From: Pseudomonas sp.
Lineage (GTDB): Bacteria; Pseudomonadota; Gammaproteobacteria; Pseudomonadales; Pseudomonadaceae
Assembly (NCBI GenBank): GCA_007117785.1
Contig: SKFV01000088.1
Coordinates: 1 to 6,859 of the forward strand
Direction of reading: 5' to 3'
DNA: 6,859 bases
The notes under the pieces were generated by a model. That model searched no databases and had not been told where the DNA came from. It worked only from the letters and a program-made list of their open reading frames with translations. Below, one piece after another: positions 1 through 5,172 of this stretch. Each line of letters starts with the position of its first letter. Within the stretch, counting starts at the first letter, position 1. Made by a program: the position numbers and the translations under genes.

Positions 1-22
1 CAAGAGGATTAGCATTCATAGG

Positions 23-88
23 GACGGCGGTGAATTGGTTAATTTTGTTGTTTTGGCGAACTCAAAACTAACCGGTTTTACCGCCGTC
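23..88. repeat. Long imperfect inverted repeat (hairpin)
   Basis: The outer arms GACGGCGGT (23-31) and ACCGCCGTC (80-88) are perfectly complementary over 9 bp. An inner pair, GGTTA-a-TTTTG (37-47) against CAAAA-c-TAACC (63-73), adds ten more pairs around a single mismatch. A weakly paired internal segment joins the two, and the loop is about 15 nt. GTTTTG (50-55) can alternatively pair with CAAAAC (63-68). A T5 run lies 7 nt beyond the right arm (95-99), so weak terminator activity for a rightward transcript is possible. The size and two-part symmetry also suit a MITE-like element or the end of an insertion sequence, but I recognise no specific family. The structure is seen directly; its function is unknown. 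Confidence 0.6.
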
Positions 89-120
89 TCCTACTTTTTC
101 ACGCTAACCCGCGATGAACC

Positions 121-146
121 AAAAAAAAGGAGGGCAAAAGCCCTCC
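121..146 (-). terminator. Intrinsic (Rho-independent) terminator of matB
   Basis: Read on the minus strand, a perfect 7-bp GC-rich stem (GGAGGGC, loop TTTT, GCCCTCC; 146 down to 129) is followed at once by eight T residues (128 to 121). It lies 93 bp past the matB stop codon in the same orientation and is the only good terminator downstream of that gene. It therefore marks the end of a transcript in which matB is the last, and probably the only, gene. On the plus strand the stem is preceded by A8 but not followed by a T run, so it acts in one direction only. Confidence 0.92.
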
Positions 147-238
147 AAAGCGGTTACATGTCGCACCACGAACAAGCAACCGGTCACGGGAATCCAGACG
201 TGGCTTCACAACGGAGCCAGCCAGAGCCACATCAGGAT

Positions 239-1744
239 TCAACTGCCGTACTTTTCACGAAGTATGTTTTTCTGCACCTTGCCCATTGTGTTGCGTGGCA
301 ACTCCTCCAACATCACTATTTTCCTGGGCAGCTTGTAGCCAGCAAGCCGACCCTTACAAATCCCTTTGATAGCCGTATCAGTGACGCTTGCAGAGCCGTC
401 AGTGACTATCGCTGCAGCCACACCCTCACCAAAATCCTTATCCTTGAAAGCGAACACAGCTGACTCCAGAACGCCATCAATCTCGTTGAGCACCATCTCT
501 ACTTCTTTCGGATAAATGTTGTAACCACCACTGATAATCAAGTCTTTTTCCCGACCAACAATGGAGACATAGCCCTGATCATCTATTTTGCCGAGATCGC
601 CAGTGATGAAATAACCATCGGAACTGAACTCGCTGGCTGTCTTTTCAGGCATCCGCCAGTAACCAGCAAAAACATTCGGCCCTTTAACCTGCAGTGAACC
701 CACTTCATTGGCCGCCAGCACCTTGCCATCAGCATCAACTATGCGTACTGATGTACCTGGCAGCGGAAAACCTACAGTTCCAGGTAAGCGCTCACCATTG
801 AGCGGGTTTGACGTGTTCATTCCAGTTTCTGTCATCCCGTAACGCTCAAGGATTTGGTGCCCAGTTCTGGCTTCAAACTCCGCAAACGTCTCCTCCAGTA
901 AGGGAGCAGAACCGGATACGAAAAGGCGCATATTTTTGACCAGCTCGCTATCAAAGCGCGGATCTGCGAGCAGCCGTGTATAGAAGGTTGGCACTCCCAT
1001 CAACACAGTGCTGGCCGGTAGCTGCCTGATCATTTCGTCAATATCCAGCCGGGAGAGATAGATCATCTCGGTACCCTGGCTCAATGAGATATTGCAAGCC
1101 ACAAACAATCCGTGCACATGAAAGATAGGCAGGGCATGCAGCAGTACATCATCTTTTTGCCAGCCCCAGTATTCCCCCAGAACTCGAGCGTTACTACTCA
1201 GATTGCCATGCGAAATCATCGCCCCCTTGGGCCGCCCGGTGGTGCCGGAGGTATACAGGATTGCAGCTATATCACTGTCATCCCGCTCGACAGAAGCAAA
1301 CGTCTCGGCATGCACCTGTGCCGCCGTGGTGAGGCTACCGCCACCATCGGCTTCCAGAGTCAGCATCTGGAACACACAACCCGTGTCATGCCGGATTTGC
1401 TGAAAGACCGGCATTTGCCGCTGTGTAGCGACCACGATACCTGGCTCAGCATTACCCACAAAATACGCCAGTTCATCTGGCATGTAGGCTGTATTCAGTG
1501 GCAGATAAACACCACCGGCCCGCAACACTGCAAGATACAGCGCCAAAGCTTCCGGGCTTTTCTCGACTTGCACGGCTACGCGATCTCCCGCATTAAGCCC
1601 CTGCTCAAGCAACAGGTTGGCCATTTGCGCAGACAAACGCTCCAATTCAGAGAATGTCAGTGTCAATTCACGCTCTGGCACGCGCAAGGCTGTTTTGTCG
1701 TGGTTTTCGGCAAAGGCTTTCGCAAAGCTGTTATACAGATTCAT
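239..1744 (-). CDS. matB: Malonyl-CoA synthetase (malonate--CoA ligase)
   Basis: This cytosolic enzyme of the acyl-adenylate (ANL) superfamily makes malonyl-CoA from malonate, ATP and CoA. The 501-aa protein has the usual MatB length and all core motifs in order: the phosphate loop TSGTTGRPKG (165-174), HALPIFHVHG (203-212, the 'HALPI(Y/F)H.HG' block typical of MatB), ERYGMTET followed by MNTSNP (300-313), TGDLGKID (381-388), GGYNIYPKEVE (406-416) and PRNTMGKVQKN (483-493). The last contains the adenylation lysine, K489. By eye it tracks alphaproteobacterial MatB almost without gaps. An ATG lies two codons upstream (1750), but AAGGG directly abuts it and sits 6 nt before the ATG at 1744, so I prefer 1744. 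The gene diverges from matA, whose product decarboxylates the malonyl-CoA made here. A predicted promoter lies at 1771-1800 and a strong terminator at 121-146, suggesting a monocistronic message. Confidence 0.93.
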   Translation of the reverse strand: MNLYNSFAKAFAENHDKTALRVPERELTLTFSELERLSAQMANLLLEQGLNAGDRVAVQVEKSPEALALYLAVLRAGGVYLPLNTAYMPDELAYFVGNAEPGIVVATQRQMPVFQQIRHDTGCVFQMLTLEADGGGSLTTAAQVHAETFASVERDDSDIAAILYTSGTTGRPKGAMISHGNLSSNARVLGEYWGWQKDDVLLHALPIFHVHGLFVACNISLSQGTEMIYLSRLDIDEMIRQLPASTVLMGVPTFYTRLLADPRFDSELVKNMRLFVSGSAPLLEETFAEFEARTGHQILERYGMTETGMNTSNPLNGERLPGTVGFPLPGTSVRIVDADGKVLAANEVGSLQVKGPNVFAGYWRMPEKTASEFSSDGYFITGDLGKIDDQGYVSIVGREKDLIISGGYNIYPKEVEMVLNEIDGVLESAVFAFKDKDFGEGVAAAIVTDGSASVTDTAIKGICKGRLAGYKLPRKIVMLEELPRNTMGKVQKNILREKYGS

Positions 1745-1770
1745 GGTCATCCCTTGTTGTGTTTTGCCAG

Positions 1771-1800
1771 ATAGTAGTCATACCAGGAAAGATAAATCAA
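1771..1800 (-). promoter_or_regulatory. Predicted matB promoter
   Basis: On the minus strand, TTGATT (plus positions 1800-1795) and TACTAT (1776-1771) are separated by 18 bp, close to the sigma-70 consensus. The expected start point near 1764 leaves a leader of about 20 nt containing the AAGGG ribosome binding site (1751-1755) and leading to the ATG at 1744. The -35 box lies inside the left arm of the 1794-1814 dyad, so a protein bound there would block it. This is a prediction by eye. Confidence 0.5.
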
Positions 1801-1814
1801 CTTTCAATTGATTT
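1794..1814. promoter_or_regulatory. Candidate operator dyad between matB and matA
   Basis: AAATCAA (1794-1800) and TTGATTT (1808-1814) form a perfect 7-bp inverted repeat with a 7-bp spacer. The perfect 8-bp palindrome TCAATTGA (1804-1811) is nested across its right half. The 21-bp symmetric site covers the predicted matB -35 box and lies just upstream of the predicted matA promoter, the usual place for a factor controlling both divergent genes. The sequence does not show which regulator binds. The dyad differs from the GAAAAC/GTTTTC dyad in front of the MarR-like gene. Confidence 0.5.
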
Positions 1815-1823
1815 TGTATTGTT

Positions 1824-1853
1824 TTTTTGATGGTATATCCATAGAACTATGAT
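1824..1853 (+). promoter_or_regulatory. Predicted matA promoter
   Basis: TTTTTG (1824-1829) and TATGAT (1848-1853) are separated by 18 bp. The -10 box is good and the -35 box is weak, which suggests dependence on an activator or low basal activity. The start point would fall near 1860, leaving a leader of about 55 nt before the ATG at 1916. A short imperfect palindrome CATAG-aa-CTATG (1840-1851) overlaps the -10 region and could be another protein-binding site. A perfect TTGACA at 1853-1858 has no -10 partner at 16-18 bp. Confidence 0.4.
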
Positions 1854-1868
1854 TGACAATAAACTCAT

Positions 1869-1891
1869 AGATGCCTGCCTCAGGCATTTTT
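1869..1891 (+). terminator. Terminator-like hairpin in the matA leader (possible attenuator)
   Basis: ATGCCTG (1871-1877), loop CCT, and CAGGCAT (1881-1887) form a perfect 7-bp hairpin. A G·U and an A-U pair can extend it to 9 bp, and it ends in a T5 run (1887-1891). It therefore has the form of an intrinsic terminator active only on the plus strand. It lies between the predicted matA start point (about 1860) and the ribosome binding site (1907-1909). No plus-strand gene precedes it, so it is best explained as an attenuator or a 5' mRNA-protecting stem for matA. The hairpin also buries the alternative ATG at 1871. Confidence 0.6.
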
Positions 1892-1915
1892 GCCCAACAA
1901 ACAGATAGGTCAACG

Positions 1916-3277
1916 ATGAAGTGGATAGGAAAACTGATCGATTCGATCACCGAGCGTGGACGTGAAATCTGGCAACAGGAGAACCCTGCAGGATCGTCCA
2001 GCATTCGTAGTATTGATCGCGACTGCGCCGAGCTGTTAACGCGCAAGGGCGATGCCGTCGCCATGGCCATTGCTCGGCATATCCTGGCCCGCTACCGCCA
2101 GTTGAATGAGCATGGAAAACTTGATTTCTTTACCTATCTACTCAACCTCAGGCCTGACTATCAGGCTCTCTCCATCCAATTCAAGTCACTGGAAACAGAT
2201 GAGTCGCCCCAGGTTTATCAACAGGTAATGCAAGACCTCAATATCGGCCGCCGCACCTTGTTCGAATTACTTAACGTACCCGGCGAGGGAACGCGTGCGC
2301 TGATTGACATGCGGGCTGACCTGCTTCCGCTGCTCAAGCAAGACCCGCGTCTTCGTATGGTTGATAACGACCTGCAATCAATCCTGCAAAGCTGGTTCAA
2401 TCGTGGATTTCTGGAATTTCACAGTATTGACTGGAACACGCCTGCTGCGATCCTGGAAAAACTGATCCAGTACGAAGCCGTCCACGAAATCTCTGACTGG
2501 AGTGACCTGAAACGCAGGCTGGCCGATGACCGGGATTGCTTTGCTTTCTTTCACCCCAGCCTTCCCGGTGAGCCCCTGATATTTGTCCAGGTGGCATATG
2601 TTGATGACATAAGTGACAGCATCAGCCCTTTCCTTGACCATCAGCTACCTGTCAGCGATCCGACCACAGCACGCGCTGCCATTTTCTACTCGATATCGAA
2701 TTGTCAGGCTGGCCTGAAGGGCATTTCGTTTGGCAATTTCCTGATCAAGCAGGTAGTTCAGCATATCCAGGGAGTTCATCCCAATATTCGCTGGTTTTCA
2801 ACGCTGTCACCCATGCCTGGCCTGGCCAACGCTGTTCGCTCTGGTGTACTCGATGAAGCGCAGCTGGTGTTCTTGGCGGGTAATCAGGCCAAAGATATAC
2901 GACAACTGGCCAGTGACCAGAAACTGAGTACCCTGCTGGTCACTGAGTACCAGAACCTTGATAACGATCAGCCCCATGTGCGTGACTGGCTGGAGGCCGT
3001 CGGTTTACATTATTTATCACAAGTGAAAAAAATGGATGGGCCTTACGACCCTGTAGCACGCTTTCACCTGAGCAACGGAGCGTCGATATTTCGTATCAAC
3101 CCTTTCGCCAATGCACGCAATTACGGCCTGAAAAGCTCTGCCGGGTTAATGGTCAACTATTTGTATGACCTTGATCGGGTAGAGATGAATCATGAGCAAT
3201 TCAAGCAAACCGGCGCCATTGATATTCTCAAGACCGCAAGGAAACAGGGAAGGCGTCTCAAGGGAGCTGCTGCATAA
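1916..3277 (+). CDS. matA: Malonyl-CoA decarboxylase
   Basis: This enzyme converts malonyl-CoA to acetyl-CoA and CO2. The 453-aa product has the helical N-terminal MCD domain (roughly 1-185) and the GNAT-fold catalytic C-terminal domain. Conserved blocks are FFHPSLPGEPLIFVQVA (201-217), FYSISNCQAGLKGISFGNF (247-265), FSTLSPMPG (284-292, which by comparison with human MCD should carry the catalytic serine), PVARFHLSNGA (369-379, catalytic His probably H374) and GLMVNYLY (400-407). No signal peptide or membrane segment is seen. The frame is open from an ATG at 1871, but that codon lies within the leader hairpin and has no ribosome binding site. The ATG at 1916 has TAGGT (1906-1910) 6 nt upstream and is preferred. 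The gene's TAA shares one base with the next gene's ATG, so the two are probably translationally coupled. It diverges from matB, the source of its substrate. Confidence 0.93.
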   Translation: MKWIGKLIDSITERGREIWQQENPAGSSSIRSIDRDCAELLTRKGDAVAMAIARHILARYRQLNEHGKLDFFTYLLNLRPDYQALSIQFKSLETDESPQVYQQVMQDLNIGRRTLFELLNVPGEGTRALIDMRADLLPLLKQDPRLRMVDNDLQSILQSWFNRGFLEFHSIDWNTPAAILEKLIQYEAVHEISDWSDLKRRLADDRDCFAFFHPSLPGEPLIFVQVAYVDDISDSISPFLDHQLPVSDPTTARAAIFYSISNCQAGLKGISFGNFLIKQVVQHIQGVHPNIRWFSTLSPMPGLANAVRSGVLDEAQLVFLAGNQAKDIRQLASDQKLSTLLVTEYQNLDNDQPHVRDWLEAVGLHYLSQVKKMDGPYDPVARFHLSNGASIFRINPFANARNYGLKSSAGLMVNYLYDLDRVEMNHEQFKQTGAIDILKTARKQGRRLKGAAA

Positions 3278-4356
3278 TGCCCGCATCATTCAGCACATCC
3301 ACATTTGACCGCCTGGCTGGAGAGCTGAATCATGCGGATCACTCTGCGTCCGAGCTATTGTCCAATACATGCATCGGCTACTTTCAAGACACCCTGGTAG
3401 CCATCTGGGCTAATAATCCCAGGCATATGGCAGGCACCATCGGACGTGAACTAGGTGACGAACTGGATGATTTTTTTGACCTGATCAGTACATCCGACCC
3501 GAAAGTAATCATTCTGTGTCTCGACTCCGCCGGCGTCGACCTGAACCAGGCACGCGACGGCATGTACGCCGTAGCAAGGGCCATCAAGCGGATGCATCAC
3601 TTCAACAGCCTTCCGGGTCGCCTCAGCATCGCTTTTATTGGCGATGAAAGAGGTTGCTTTGGTGGTGCCTTGATGCTGGCCGGCGCCTGTCAGTACCGCT
3701 ATGCCAACCCGGAGGCAGCCGTGGGAGTCAGTGGTTGCAAACTTATTGCCCGCGTAACCGGTACAGCTGCTGAAGACTTCAAACACCTGTACACCACAGA
3801 CCACCGGATCAGCACCGGTGAAATAGACGGGCTATACGATCCAGGCAGTAAAGGCATAGCTGATTTTATGCAGCTGCCACCCAGACAACTAACCCGGGAA
3901 GGCTTGCGTGAGCGCCTGAGCACACTTGGTCAGCGATTACACAACGAGGATCATTTCAACGCCTGCAACCAGGTTACAGGGACCAGCTGGGGTGGCTTTG
4001 CCGACCCGCACCCACTGACTCTCACTGAGCTATACAGCGCCGCGCGCTGGCTGCTTGATTACCCTGAAGCAAATGCGCGCTTGGCATTGAAAGGAAATGC
4101 GGTTCAAGCCTTTTCTTTCAGTAACGAACAGCTGGGTTTCTCGACTTTTCTCGCACTGTTGTCTGCCACTTTGTGCTTACTATCAGAACAGGGTGTTCAC
4201 ATCAGCATCACCGCTGATCAACAAGGCAGCGGGGCAACTTTTATTGCTTTCACCATGATGGCGGATCAATTGCTACTGACTCCTGAGGCCAGAGTCGAAG
4301 CTTTGCCACAAAAAGCAGTAGCTGCACTTTCTACAGAATTTCACAGCCAATGGTAA
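3277..4356 (+). CDS. MdcD-MdcE-like carboxyltransferase/decarboxylase fusion protein
   Basis: This 359-aa crotonase/carboxyltransferase-fold protein resembles subunits of biotin-independent malonate decarboxylase. Residues about 30-200 look like the beta subunit MdcD: LDSAGVDLNQARDG (82-95, compare LDSGGVRLQEANAG in MdcD), then GCFGGALMLAGACQY (126-140), whose paired glycines would form an oxyanion hole, then GVSGCKLI (150-157). Residues about 245-350 look like a shortened gamma subunit MdcE, best seen in GSGATFIAFTMM (317-328) and ADQLLLTPEARVEALP (329-344). MdcD and MdcE are each roughly 260-290 aa, so this is a compressed fusion. No acyl-carrier subunit MdcC or transferase MdcA is nearby, so the standard complex cannot form from this locus. 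AGGGAG (3262-3267), 9 nt upstream, supports the start, which overlaps the matA stop by one base. It may decarboxylate or transfer malonyl-CoA directly, or assist MatA; this is inference. Confidence 0.7.
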   Translation: MPASFSTSTFDRLAGELNHADHSASELLSNTCIGYFQDTLVAIWANNPRHMAGTIGRELGDELDDFFDLISTSDPKVIILCLDSAGVDLNQARDGMYAVARAIKRMHHFNSLPGRLSIAFIGDERGCFGGALMLAGACQYRYANPEAAVGVSGCKLIARVTGTAAEDFKHLYTTDHRISTGEIDGLYDPGSKGIADFMQLPPRQLTREGLRERLSTLGQRLHNEDHFNACNQVTGTSWGGFADPHPLTLTELYSAARWLLDYPEANARLALKGNAVQAFSFSNEQLGFSTFLALLSATLCLLSEQGVHISITADQQGSGATFIAFTMMADQLLLTPEARVEALPQKAVAALSTEFHSQW

Positions 4357-4473
4357 CCAAAGAGGTTGCATTTAAACGATTTTCAATTAAGAATCTACGC
4401 CATATTCTAATAAAATTACCTTTTACTATAACTAAAGTCGATCCGATTTTCCTTGAATGTCTATTGCACCCTG

Positions 4474-4503
4474 TGAAAACATTAGTTTTCCGCTGCCTAT
4501 AAT
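4474..4503 (+). promoter_or_regulatory. Predicted promoter of the MarR-like gene
   Basis: A consensus TATAAT lies at 4498-4503. The -35 position 17-18 bp upstream (TGAAAA/GAAAAC, 4474-4480) matches the consensus poorly and is occupied by the dyad. A start point near 4510 gives a leader of about 20 nt containing GAGG (4517-4520) 10 nt before the ATG at 4531. The 174-bp spacer from 4357 is clearly more AT-rich than the genes. No terminator is visible after the MdcDE-like gene, so read-through from the matA operon is also possible. Confidence 0.5.
4475..4490. promoter_or_regulatory. Candidate MarR-type operator
   Basis: GAAAAC (4475-4480), ATTA and GTTTTC (4485-4490) form a perfect 16-bp dyad with 6-bp arms. 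It ends 7 bp before a perfect TATAAT (4498-4503) and occupies the -35 position of that promoter. MarR-family dimers typically bind 16-20 bp palindromes, so this is the natural candidate for autorepression of the gene starting at 4531. I see no other copy in the non-coding parts of the window. The dyad is seen directly; binding is inferred. Confidence 0.55.
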
Positions 4504-4530
4504 ATCAATAAGACACGAGGATCCAGATCC

Positions 4531-5172
4531 ATGGCAACGTTCAAGAGCACATTCATGGCTGACCAAAAGCATTACCGTAACTGGCACCTGGCAACAACCG
4601 AGCATGAAGCCGCTACCACTGAATTCGAGTGGACTCTGCTCCGCTTCAATGAAGCCTTCCAGCGCTTCTGCCTACAAGTAGCCAGCACCTGTGGCCTCGG
4701 CTCGCTGAATTATCAGGAGCTGATCATTTTGCATGTTATTCGCATGCAGGATCGCCCTAAACCTGTCACCGTAATTGCCCGCCTGATCAACCGTGATGAT
4801 ATCCCCAATATCCAGTACAGCTTACGCAAACTGGTTACTCAGGGTTACATCAGCAAGATCAAGGAATCGCAGGGAAAAATCTTCGCCTACTCAATCAAGG
4901 ATATCGGCCGTGAGCGGCTTGACCAGTACGCTTCTCTGCGCGGCCAACTGCTGACCGATCAGACCGCTACCATTGACAAGATTGACGAAAAGCTCTTCCA
5001 CGCTGGGCGACTGGTCAGTCTGTTGACCGGTATCTATGATGAAGCCGGGCGGATTTCCGCTACTTATGCCGTGCCGGAAATTCGTGAAAAGGAAATAGAA
5101 CAGAGCGCCTCGGAAGATAACAGCGCTCCGCCTGCCAAGCCAGCTAAGCGGGGACGCAAGGCGGTTGAATAA
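4531..5172 (+). CDS. MarR-like winged-helix transcriptional regulator with basic tail
   Basis: This is a 213-aa predicted DNA-binding regulator. Residues about 30-135 read as a MarR-type winged helix: an N-terminal dimerisation helix (about 30-55), LNYQELIILHVIRMQ (59-73), the recognition region LINRDDIPNIQYSLRKLVTQGYI (85-107), where the R-x-x-I-x-x-x-x-Y-S-L-R-K-L pattern is typical, and a wing around KESQGKIFAYSIKDIGRERL (111-130). A C-terminal helix (about 145-170) should complete the dimer interface. The tail from 185 is low-complexity and ends in PAKPAKRGRKAVE, an AT-hook-like basic patch not normally found in MarR proteins. The start at 4531 is supported by GAGG 10 nt upstream; M9 at 4555 is less likely. 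The last 29 bp overlap azoR on the opposite strand. Targets could be itself, the malonyl-CoA genes upstream or the catabolic operon facing it. No ligand can be inferred. Confidence 0.8.
   Translation: MATFKSTFMADQKHYRNWHLATTEHEAATTEFEWTLLRFNEAFQRFCLQVASTCGLGSLNYQELIILHVIRMQDRPKPVTVIARLINRDDIPNIQYSLRKLVTQGYISKIKESQGKIFAYSIKDIGRERLDQYASLRGQLLTDQTATIDKIDEKLFHAGRLVSLLTGIYDEAGRISATYAVPEIREKEIEQSASEDNSAPPAKPAKRGRKAVE

Larger units (their letters stand above)
1..238. other. Non-coding stretch downstream of matB
   Basis: No convincing gene is seen. A plus-strand frame stays open from the left edge to about 463, but it runs through the long inverted repeat, through the matB terminator and antisense into matB, and its translation matches nothing I recognise. 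On the minus strand an ATG at 19 opens a short frame (MNANPL...) that leaves the window at once; it has no clear ribosome binding site and cannot be judged. Between the terminator and the matB stop (147-238) there are only weak short inverted repeats, for example GTGGCT (200-205) with AGCCAC (225-230). Confidence 0.6.

Noticed and set aside
23..88. Integron attC site
   Set aside because: The symmetry is attractive, but the flanking core sites (RYYYAAC and GTTRRRY) are not in the right places and no cassette gene or integrase is visible.
35..463. Plus-strand open frame of 142 codons at the left edge
   Set aside because: It crosses the long inverted repeat and the matB terminator, continues antisense into matB, has no ribosome binding site and encodes no recognisable protein.
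1112..1774. Plus-strand open frame of 220 codons inside matB
   Set aside because: It is entirely antisense to a well-supported matB, has no family features and looks like a shadow of the matB reading frame.
1853..1858. Perfect TTGACA as a matA -35 box
   Set aside because: At 16-18 bp downstream there is only GC-rich hairpin sequence with no -10 match, so the hexamer is probably fortuitous.
1871..1915. N-terminal extension of matA from the ATG at 1871
   Set aside because: That ATG lies inside a perfect hairpin, has no Shine-Dalgarno sequence and would give only a 10-nt leader from the predicted start point. The ATG at 1916 has TAGGT at 6-nt spacing and starts a normal MCD N-terminus.
3451..3804. 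Minus-strand open frame of 117 codons within the MdcDE-like gene
   Set aside because: It is antisense to a gene with clear family motifs and has no recognisable domain or ribosome binding site.
3277..4356. Ordinary enoyl-CoA hydratase or an acetyl-CoA carboxylase subunit
   Set aside because: The motifs in both halves fit MdcD and MdcE better than enoyl-CoA hydratase. There is no zinc-finger of AccD type and no biotin-carboxylase partner nearby.
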